From contig JAZQOA010000086.1 of the NCBI GenBank assembly GCA_045627605.1, positions 1 through 64,000 of the forward strand: 64,000 bases of DNA, given 5' to 3'. The position numbers were made by a program, and so were the translations under genes. Below are positions 26,158-33,754 of this stretch, piece by piece (positions within the stretch are counted from its first letter, which is position 1; each line of letters begins with the position of its first letter). The notes beneath the pieces are model-generated. The model made no database searches, was not told the origin of the DNA, and was given only the letters and a program-made list of their open reading frames with translations. Source of the DNA: RGIG5952 sp045627605. GTDB taxonomy: Bacteria; Verrucomicrobiota; Kiritimatiellia; RFP12; JAAYLN01.

Positions 26158-26912
26158 TCGCCCCTTTCCTTCTTTCCAAGCAATGCCGCGCTATCGGGGT
26201 CGAGGAACATCCTGCAGTCGGGGTGCATCTGCATGATCGACGACGGGCACATATTGGAGACGGGACCGTCGATGGCGCCCTTGACCGCCTCGGCCTTGCG
26301 GGCGTCGGGGCAGGTGCAGACAATCGTCCGCGACCACATGATCTGCTTGATGGTCATTGAGAAGGCGTGGGTTGGGACTTCGTCCATCGTCTTGAACCAC
26401 CCTTCGCCGATCTGCTGGTGCCGGCATTTCTCGTCGAGTTTGACGACGAGATAGGCGTCATTGGAGTCGAAGTCGGCGGGCGGGTCGTTGAAGGCGAGGT
26501 GGCCATTCTCGCCAATGCCGACGCAGGCGAGGTCAATCGGCGCCGCGCGAAGCAGGTCTTGGAGACGCCTGATTTCGGCCGCGGGGTCGGCCGCCTCGCC
26601 GTTGACCTCGTTGAAGGCCTTCATGGGCCGGGGCGTCTGCGACACGAAACGTTTGCGCATGTAGTTGCGAAAACTCGCCGGGTGCTCGATTGAGAGCCCG
26701 ACGTATTCGTCGAGATGGAAACCGGTGACCTTCGTCCAGTCGATTCCGGGTTCCTTCACAAGCGCGGCGAGAAATTCGAACTGGCTGGCGCCGGTGGCGA
26801 CGATGATGCGCGCCTCGCCTTTTTCCGCGATTGCGCGACGGATGCAATCCGCCGCCGAGGCGGCCGCCTTTGCCGCCATGTCAAGTTTGTCCTTGCCAAT
26901 GTAAGTTACCAT
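26139..26912 (-). CDS. nagB: glucosamine-6-phosphate deaminase
   Basis: 257 aa from ATG 26912 (AAAGGAAAAG upstream). NagB family features are TGASQFEFLAAL (substrate phosphate loop), TGFHLDEYVGL with the catalytic Asp, and GIGENGHLAFNDPP with the Glu-His dyad. A C-terminal SMTIKQIMWSRTIVC follows. It converts glucosamine-6-phosphate to fructose-6-phosphate and ammonia in amino-sugar catabolism, which fits the sialidase-containing glycan region on this strand, although that region is over 10 kb away. NagA is not in the window. Confidence 0.9.
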   Translation of the reverse strand: MVTYIGKDKLDMAAKAAASAADCIRRAIAEKGEARIIVATGASQFEFLAALVKEPGIDWTKVTGFHLDEYVGLSIEHPASFRNYMRKRFVSQTPRPMKAFNEVNGEAADPAAEIRRLQDLLRAAPIDLACVGIGENGHLAFNDPPADFDSNDAYLVVKLDEKCRHQQIGEGWFKTMDEVPTHAFSMTIKQIMWSRTIVCTCPDARKAEAVKGAIDGPVSNMCPSSIMQMHPDCRMFLDPDSAALLGKKERGEWICRA

Positions 26913-26973
26913 TGCTTTTCCTTTCACGCCGCTAAAGCGGCTGTTCCCGAACAAGTTTGAAAAGGGCCCCCCG

Positions 26974-29460
26974 CTACGCAAGCGAAATCACCAGATGGTC
27001 GAGGGCGTCGATCGTGACCGGCTTGAGCAGGTAGCCGTTGAAGCCGCACTCGGCGTGGTGCTTCACGACTTCGGCGTCGGCCGTCACGGCGTAGACGGGC
27101 AGCGAGGAGAGCTCGTTGCTCGCGCGGATGTAGTTGACAAGCTCCTCGCCGCTCATCTCCGGCATCCAGAGGTCGGTGAGCACGAGGTTGTAGGTGCCCT
27201 TCTTGAGTTCCTCGATGGCCGCCGCACCTGAGTTGACCGTCTTCGAATTGGAGACGCCAATGTGGCGGAGAAGGCGTGAAAGCACCATCAGGTTCAACGG
27301 CTGGTCGTCGACGAGCAGGACATTCAGCGCGGCGCGGCGCGCCTGCTCCTCGGGCGACCGCTGCGGCACAGCGGAGGCCGCGTTTTTCGCAACCTCCGCG
27401 TTTTTTTTCGCCGCAGTCGCCTCGGCGGGCTTCGCTGCGGGCGGTTCGACAAATTTAAGCTTTGAGAACTCAACCGAGAACGTGCTGCCGGTCCCGACTT
27501 CAGACTCGACCTGTAGTTTGCCGCCCATTTTCTCGCTCAGGCGGCGCGTGATTGCCAGCCCGAGGCCAGTGCCCTTGGTGCGGTCCGTCGTGGAGAGCTG
27601 GACGAAAGGCTCGGCAAGTTTTTTGATGTTCTGCGGCGAGATGCCGGGGCCGGTGTCGCGGACGCGGATCGTGAGCTTGCCGGCATCTGGTTCCGTCGAG
27701 ACGGTGACGTAAACGCCGCCCTTCTTCGTGAACTTGACGGCGTTGCTGACAAGATTCATGAGAATCTGCTTGAAGCGCGCGGGGTCGACGACCGGCAGGC
27801 GTCCGTCGTCCACCCCGTGGCTGTCGATTTCGAGTTCGATGCCGTTTTGCTGGGCCTGGGGGAGGAAGGCGAGGCCGATGTCGTCCGCGATCTTCGTCAC
27901 GTTCGAGGGGGCCGGCGCAAAGGTCATCTTGTCGGCGTCAAGCTTGGAAAGGTCGAGGACGTCGTTGACAAGCGACATCAGCTGGTTGCCGGAGGCGATA
28001 ATCGCGGAGAGGTAGCGGTCGCGCTCGGAACCCACGACGTTCCCGAACTTAAGCAACTCGGAGAAGCCGATGATGGCGTTGAGCGGCGTGCGGATGTCAT
28101 GCGAGACCGTGGCGAAAAAGTAGGTTTTCGCCCGTTCCGCCTGAATGGCGCTGTCGCGCTCGCGCTTGATGGCCTCGATCATCTCCCGTTCGCGCGCCGG
28201 CATGTGGATGCTGCCGAAACCAAGGCTCAGCAACAGAAGCACGAGCAGAACGGCGAAGTCCGCGATGGCGCAGCATTTCAAAAGATGGCAGTTGTCTTCA
28301 AACGCGTCCATCACGGATCCGATTTTCCCGTCCTGCGCCAGCTGCAAGGACTCAAGGGAACTGTAAGCCGTGCGCCAGACCATCGTCTTCAACTTGGAAT
28401 ACGATTCGTCGGAAAGCATGACCAGCGCCTGGCGACGTTGGTCGTCGACACCCATTGACTGCTCCTCCGCCGACAGCTCCACTCCTGCGATTTCCGGCGG
28501 CAACATGTCCTCCCCGACGCCGTAAGAGGCGGCGGCAAGGCGCATCGAACGGTGTTCGATGGCGGCAAGCGAGGCGGAGTTGCTAATCGACAGCGCAAGG
28601 TTTTCGACGAACTTCTCCGCTCCCGTCACCCCCGCGAAACGGTCCTTCAAGTTCATGACGCGGCCGTTGCCCGCCTCCTCGAAGTATTTCTTCATGAAGG
28701 ACGCATCCCCCGTCGAGACATACTTGCGCGCATAGACCGTGAGGTTCGCCCCGCGAACGCTGAGCTGTTCCGCCGCCATGGAGAAATCACGCCTGAGCCG
28801 CAGGCCCTTGTCGATGTCGTCGTGCAACATGCGCATGCCCGAGCAGCGAACATAGAGCAGTCCGGTCAGGAGAATGCTGGCGAGAATGAAGACGAGGGCG
28901 ACCAGCCGCAATCCATTGAGGCGAAGGAACGAGATTTTTTCCTTCGCCCCCGCGTGCTCCCTGACCTCCTCCTTGTGGACGCGGTCTTCGCGGCCGAGTT
29001 CGTTGAGACGGGTGCGCATCCTCGCCGCGAAGGCGGCGTTGGCCGACCCCTCCTTGATCAACAGGGTGAAGTATGCCGCCAGCGCCCTTTTTGAAACGGG
29101 CTTGTTTGTCATGCCGTTCATGCCGGCGCCCGCGGCATTGTCGAAAAGCTCGGGGTTGTTATCCGCCGACATGCCGATGAACGGGAGCGTCCCCGAATCG
29201 GGGTGCGCCGAGGCGCGGAACGCGGTGACCAGCTCGATGCCGTCCATCTCCGGCATGAAGATGTCCGTCAGCACGAGGCTGTAATATCCGCGCTTTGCGG
29301 CGATAAGCTTGTTGAGCGCCTCGCGCCCGTTGGTGGCGGTTTCGCATTCCGCGCCAAACTCGCGGACGGTGTCCGCCACAATTTCAAGGGCGATTTCGTT
29401 GTCGTCCGCGACAAGAATCCTGTAGCCGCTGAAATCTTCGTTTTTGTCTGCCTGAACCAT
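26974..29460 (-). CDS. membrane hybrid histidine kinase with receiver domains at both ends
   Basis: 828 aa. An N-terminal receiver (13-130; phospho-Asp66 in LTDIFMPEMDG) precedes a membrane segment (about 175-200), an extracytoplasmic helical sensor of about 190 residues and a second membrane segment (about 395-417). A HisKA domain (ATVSHDIRTPLNAIIGF, His about 450) follows. The HATPase has NLVSNAVKFTKKGGV and GTGLGLAI. The C-terminal receiver (about 710-828) has VLTDLWMPEMSG. No DNA-binding output is present, so signalling must pass to a partner or to the neighbouring hybrid kinase, whose stop is 2 nt upstream. An N-terminal receiver on a transmembrane kinase is unusual. Confidence 0.9.
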   Translation of the reverse strand: MVQADKNEDFSGYRILVADDNEIALEIVADTVREFGAECETATNGREALNKLIAAKRGYYSLVLTDIFMPEMDGIELVTAFRASAHPDSGTLPFIGMSADNNPELFDNAAGAGMNGMTNKPVSKRALAAYFTLLIKEGSANAAFAARMRTRLNELGREDRVHKEEVREHAGAKEKISFLRLNGLRLVALVFILASILLTGLLYVRCSGMRMLHDDIDKGLRLRRDFSMAAEQLSVRGANLTVYARKYVSTGDASFMKKYFEEAGNGRVMNLKDRFAGVTGAEKFVENLALSISNSASLAAIEHRSMRLAAASYGVGEDMLPPEIAGVELSAEEQSMGVDDQRRQALVMLSDESYSKLKTMVWRTAYSSLESLQLAQDGKIGSVMDAFEDNCHLLKCCAIADFAVLLVLLLLSLGFGSIHMPAREREMIEAIKRERDSAIQAERAKTYFFATVSHDIRTPLNAIIGFSELLKFGNVVGSERDRYLSAIIASGNQLMSLVNDVLDLSKLDADKMTFAPAPSNVTKIADDIGLAFLPQAQQNGIELEIDSHGVDDGRLPVVDPARFKQILMNLVSNAVKFTKKGGVYVTVSTEPDAGKLTIRVRDTGPGISPQNIKKLAEPFVQLSTTDRTKGTGLGLAITRRLSEKMGGKLQVESEVGTGSTFSVEFSKLKFVEPPAAKPAEATAAKKNAEVAKNAASAVPQRSPEEQARRAALNVLLVDDQPLNLMVLSRLLRHIGVSNSKTVNSGAAAIEELKKGTYNLVLTDLWMPEMSGEELVNYIRASNELSSLPVYAVTADAEVVKHHAECGFNGYLLKPVTIDALDHLVISLA

Positions 29461-29462
29461 AG

Positions 29463-32400
29463 TCACACCTTCCGGGCCCCGTCGCCGCCCGGACAGAATT
29501 CGCCGAGCAGATTGAGGATGCTGTCGCCGGTCACCGGCTTTGTCAAGATGGAATCGAAAAGATCTACGTCGAAGGTCGAGCCGGCGTCGGCATCGGCCGT
29601 CACCGCGACGACGGGGACGCCCGCCAGCTCGGGGTCGGCGCGCATTTCGCGCGCAAGGGCCTCGCCGTTCATGCCCGGCATCCACATGTCCGTCAACACA
29701 ATGAGGCGCCCGTCGCGACGGGATGCCTCAGCCGACTTCAAATAGTCCATCGCCTCGCGGGCGCCGCCAAACATCTCGATGCCGTCGACAGGGACGCCCA
29801 GTCGCTTCAGGTACTGGCGCAGAATCCTGAGGTTCATCTGGACGTCGTCGACGAGTACGAAACGCAATTTGGCAATATCGGCGGACGATGCCTCGCGACG
29901 CCGCGGCTGCGTCGCCGGAGCGTCGGGGGCGCATTCCCGCGCGGAGAGGGGGGCGCATTCGGTTTCGGGCAATCCCACCCCCGGCAGGGAAAGCGTGAAG
30001 ACGCTCCCTGCGCCCAGTTTGCTCTCCGCGACAAGTGTCCCGCCGGCCGCCTCGGCAAGGCGCCGCGAAATCGGAAGCCCAAGCCCCGTGCCCTTGTAGA
30101 CCTTGCCGCCGCGGATGCCGCCGTCCTGCACGAACGGGTCGAAAACAGCCTGGATCTTGTCGGGCGATATCCCGATGCCGGTGTCGGCCACCTTGACGAC
30201 GAGCGTGGCGGTGCCGTCGTCGGAGACGCAATCGAGCCCCGCGGAAAAATTGACGCCGCCCTTCTGCGTGAACTTGACGGCGTTGCCGACGAGGTTCAGC
30301 AGGATCTGGCGCACGCGCTCTTCGCGGAGATCGAGGAGGGGGAAGTCCTTGTCGATTTCGTAGTCCAGGGAGATGTGCTTGTCCTGCGCGCTGAACTGGA
30401 AGATCGACGCCATTTCCTCGAAAAGCTTGCGCATGTCGCAGATGCCGCCCCTCACCTCGATGTTTCTCGCCTCAAGTTTCGAGAGGTCGAGGATGTCGTT
30501 GATGAGGGCGAGAAGCGCGTTCGACGACTTCGTGATGCCGTCGAGGTAGGTGTCGCGCTCCTCCGGGGAGCAGCCGGCATCGCGCAGGAACTCGGAGAAG
30601 CCAATCACGGCGTTGAGCGGCGTGCGTATCTCGTGGCTCATCGTGGCGAGGAAGGTGCTCTTCGTCCGCTCCGCCTTCTTCGCGTCGTCAAGGGCCTGGA
30701 GAATCTCCTGGTTCTTGCGGGAAATCTCAGCCATGGCGTTGGCGCGCTGCACCGAGAGGGCGATGAAATCGACGGCGATGCGCATGACCCGCTCGCCGGA
30801 CTCGAAGAAGGGCGAACGCCGCCGCGCGTAGATGACGCCGAGGCGCGCCCAGGGCTTGCCATCGACCATGACTTGCGTCGCCATAACCGACTTGTTGGGG
30901 CAGTCCGGGGGCAGCTGGAGCGCGTCGGGGCTCCGGGCGTCGGAGAGGTTCACCATGTTCGACGACCCGAAAAGGGCGGAGCCCGCGCTGTTCATCGGGC
31001 AGTTTGCGCAGCCATTGCAGATGCCCTCGCGGACGTCGTCGAGGAACCAGTCCCGCCGGTAGCCGTCGACGCCGGCGAAGATCACGTGGTCGCAGTTGAA
31101 GTAGCCGATGAGCCGCCGCGCGACATAGTCGATGATCTGCCACTGGTCGCGGTGGGCGACGACGAAAGACGAGACATCCGCCTTGAACGACTCCGCCGCC
31201 GCCGCGCGGCGTTCCTCCGTCACGTCGTGGATGACGCACAGCACGAGGCGGTGGCCGCTGCCCATGAGCGTCTGCTTCCAGCAGCGGAGCGTGCGCGACG
31301 ACCCATCCTCGAAGACCATCGTGTCCTCGTACTGGATGGCGGCGGCGCCACCAAGCGCCTCCTCGTCGCGCTTCGCCGCGAGGGCGCTGATTCCGGGGCC
31401 CAGCAGCTCCTCGGCCGTTTTACCGATGATCTCGTCCATCCTCGCGCCGATAAGCGCGGCGTAGGCCGCGTTGCAGCGGACGTAGCGCAAGCCGTAGTCG
31501 GCGTCCTTGAGAAAACACGGCGACGGGCTGGCATTGAAGATGCGGTTGATGAAGATGCTCTCCTCGGCGGCCGCCGCGTGCAGACCGCTGAGCTCCTCGT
31601 AGTTGAGGCGTCGTTCGATGGCGCTGCCGAAAACCGAGGCGAGCCTGCGGAAATTTCCCTTCTCAAGTTCGTTGAGGCGGCGGTCCTCGTCGAAAACGAC
31701 GTTGAGCACGCCCCAGGCCGCCCCCTTGACGAAGAGCGGCACCGAGGTCATCGAGGAGGCGTTGCCCGCGCCCTTCCGACGCGAGATGCCGTAGGCGTCC
31801 CGGATTTCGGCGAGGTCACGGGCGTTCCACTCCCTGAGGCCTTGGGAAAGAAGCTGGGCGCGATGACTGGAGAAAAGCCCGATCGGCGCCGAGACCTTGC
31901 CGTTGATGACGGCGCGGCCGTCGCGCGCCACCATGTGGAGATCCTCGATGACATTGGCGCCGTGGGCGACGTCAAGGCGCGAAAGGAAACAGACGTCGGC
32001 GTTGAAACGCTCGCGGACGATTTCAAGGAAAGGACGCGTCCCGGTGCTGCCGACATCGCCCTGGAGGGCGAGGAGGGCCCGCTCCAGCGACATTGAGTTG
32101 GCGGCGGAGATTTCGGCCAATTCGCGCCGCGCGTTCTCGGCGGTCTCCTTGGCGGCGATCAGCTCCGCCTCGCGGTCGCGGCGCGCCCTGGCGAGTTCGA
32201 GCTCGTGGCGCATCTCGATGGATTCAAGTTCGCGGACGGCGAGTTCGGTCTGGTCGAGGATCGTGACGACGGCGTTCTCGGGGCAGTCGCTGAAGCCAGT
32301 CTTGACAATGCGCATCTCCTTGTAGCGAGGCGGGGCGCCCTTGGTGCGGTAGCGGGTCGAGACCGACTTGCACCCCGAAAGGCGTTCACGCAGGCCGGCG

Positions 32401-32642
32401 AGGTCTGTGAAGTCCAGGACCTCCTTTTGGAATTCCGGCGAGACATTGGCCAGCACCATCAGCTCGATGTAGTCCGAGAAGAGCACGTCGGTCGCCGCCG
32501 GACGCGATCTTTCATACGCCCGGTTGTCCATCCGGTAGATCGACATCCTGCCATTGAAGAGGTCGACGTAGAACATCGACTCGTATTCGTTGGCGAGGGT
32601 CTCGATCAGACCCGTTTCCATGCTGTCGTGCGACTGGCTCAT
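29463..32642 (-). CDS. cytoplasmic PAS/GAF hybrid histidine kinase
   Basis: 1059 aa with no membrane segment. Order: N-terminal PAS-like domain (about 15-130), coiled coil (130-190) and GAF (195-345). A PAS (355-480; FNASPSPCFLKDADYGLRYV) and a second GAF (about 490-645) with a C-x2-C-x2-C cluster (ICNGCANCPM) come next. HisKA (ATMSHEIRTPLNAVIGF, His about 665), HATPase (NLVGNAVKFTQKGGV, GTGLGLPI) and a receiver (920-1045; VLTDMWMPGMNG) complete it. The cysteine cluster could hold a metal or Fe-S centre. It is coupled to the downstream membrane hybrid kinase, so the two probably share one phosphorelay. Confidence 0.9.
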   Translation of the reverse strand: MSQSHDSMETGLIETLANEYESMFYVDLFNGRMSIYRMDNRAYERSRPAATDVLFSDYIELMVLANVSPEFQKEVLDFTDLAGLRERLSGCKSVSTRYRTKGAPPRYKEMRIVKTGFSDCPENAVVTILDQTELAVRELESIEMRHELELARARRDREAELIAAKETAENARRELAEISAANSMSLERALLALQGDVGSTGTRPFLEIVRERFNADVCFLSRLDVAHGANVIEDLHMVARDGRAVINGKVSAPIGLFSSHRAQLLSQGLREWNARDLAEIRDAYGISRRKGAGNASSMTSVPLFVKGAAWGVLNVVFDEDRRLNELEKGNFRRLASVFGSAIERRLNYEELSGLHAAAAEESIFINRIFNASPSPCFLKDADYGLRYVRCNAAYAALIGARMDEIIGKTAEELLGPGISALAAKRDEEALGGAAAIQYEDTMVFEDGSSRTLRCWKQTLMGSGHRLVLCVIHDVTEERRAAAAESFKADVSSFVVAHRDQWQIIDYVARRLIGYFNCDHVIFAGVDGYRRDWFLDDVREGICNGCANCPMNSAGSALFGSSNMVNLSDARSPDALQLPPDCPNKSVMATQVMVDGKPWARLGVIYARRRSPFFESGERVMRIAVDFIALSVQRANAMAEISRKNQEILQALDDAKKAERTKSTFLATMSHEIRTPLNAVIGFSEFLRDAGCSPEERDTYLDGITKSSNALLALINDILDLSKLEARNIEVRGGICDMRKLFEEMASIFQFSAQDKHISLDYEIDKDFPLLDLREERVRQILLNLVGNAVKFTQKGGVNFSAGLDCVSDDGTATLVVKVADTGIGISPDKIQAVFDPFVQDGGIRGGKVYKGTGLGLPISRRLAEAAGGTLVAESKLGAGSVFTLSLPGVGLPETECAPLSARECAPDAPATQPRRREASSADIAKLRFVLVDDVQMNLRILRQYLKRLGVPVDGIEMFGGAREAMDYLKSAEASRRDGRLIVLTDMWMPGMNGEALAREMRADPELAGVPVVAVTADADAGSTFDVDLFDSILTKPVTGDSILNLLGEFCPGGDGARKV

Positions 32643-32663
32643 GATCTCACGCGGCCGGGGCTC

Positions 32664-33653
32664 CTACATTCTGAAGGCCGGCGTCAGGGCGGGCGTCTTC
32701 CACAGGCGGAGGAACTCGTCGTCCCACTTCGCCATGCTGAGCTGGAAGCCCGCCTGCTCCTGGGTGGTCAGGATTTCGCCGACCATTTGCGCGACGACCT
32801 CGACGCCGATTTCCTCGAGATACCGTACGCAGTCCTTGTAGAGGATCAAAAGCTCCATCATCGTCGTCGCGCCGGCGCCGTTGACCATGACGAAGGCCTT
32901 GTCGCCGCGCGCAAGCTGGATGTCCGCCACCAGTTCGCGGGCCATCAGCCCGACCGTCTCCGCCGCGCCGCGGAACGGCTGGATGCCGCCGCCGCCTTCG
33001 CCATGCTGCCCGGCGCCGATCTCCATCTCGTCGTCGCCCAAGCTGCCCATTGACTCGCCGGTGAAGGGGTTGGTGGCGAACTTCGTCGCGACGGCGACCG
33101 TCGCCATCGAGTTGGCGTAGCGCTCGGCAAGCGCGGCAACCTCATCAAGCGAGCGGCCTTCGGCCGCGGCGGCCGCGGCGATGTGATAGAGCGGCACCGC
33201 CCCGGCGAGGCCGCGCCGGTTGGCGCCGTCGCCACGGGGCGCGTTGGCGATGTCCTCCTGCGTCACGATCCTGCGGACGTTCATTCCCGCCATCTCGGCC
33301 ATCTTCATGACCATGTTGCCCGTCAGCATGTCGCCAGCATGGTTGAGGACGAAAAGGAGCACACCGTGGCCCTTGTCCGCCCTTTGCAACGCCTCGAAAA
33401 CGGTGCGGGGACCCGGGGCTGTGAAAACATCGCCAACCACCTGGATGTCGAGCATCCCCTTGCCGACATAGCCGAGTTGCGCCGGTTCGTGACCCGAGCC
33501 GCCGAACGTCACGATTGTCACGCGGTCGGCCTTTTCAAGCTCGCGGCTGACAACCATGCGCCCGTCGACCTCGACCAAGTCGCCGTGCAAAAGGGCAAAC
33601 CCCTCGAGGAGCTCCTCGACGATTGTAGCCTTGTCATTGATGAATTTTCCCAT
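32664..33653 (-). CDS. dhaK: dihydroxyacetone kinase subunit DhaK
   Basis: 329 aa. GGSGHEPAQLGYVGKGMLDIQVVG is the family start (substrate loop), and EIGAGQHGEGG contains the histidine that binds dihydroxyacetone covalently as a hemiaminal. GAGATTMMELLILY follows. AAGGAGG precedes the ATG at 33653. The ATP-binding DhaL (or DhaL/DhaM for PTS-driven enzymes) is not adjacent, so the phosphoryl donor partner must lie elsewhere, or the protein acts on another small carbonyl compound. It sits between the glycan-degradation genes and the sensor kinases. Confidence 0.9.
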   Translation of the reverse strand: MGKFINDKATIVEELLEGFALLHGDLVEVDGRMVVSRELEKADRVTIVTFGGSGHEPAQLGYVGKGMLDIQVVGDVFTAPGPRTVFEALQRADKGHGVLLFVLNHAGDMLTGNMVMKMAEMAGMNVRRIVTQEDIANAPRGDGANRRGLAGAVPLYHIAAAAAAEGRSLDEVAALAERYANSMATVAVATKFATNPFTGESMGSLGDDEMEIGAGQHGEGGGGIQPFRGAAETVGLMARELVADIQLARGDKAFVMVNGAGATTMMELLILYKDCVRYLEEIGVEVVAQMVGEILTTQEQAGFQLSMAKWDDEFLRLWKTPALTPAFRM

Positions 33654-33754
33654 GGCGCACCTTGCCTCCTTCCCATGCGCTCGCGCATTGCATTAAAAAA
33701 ATACACCTTGCACGGGAAAAAATCAAGTTGGACACATCAATGAAGTTAAGGAAC

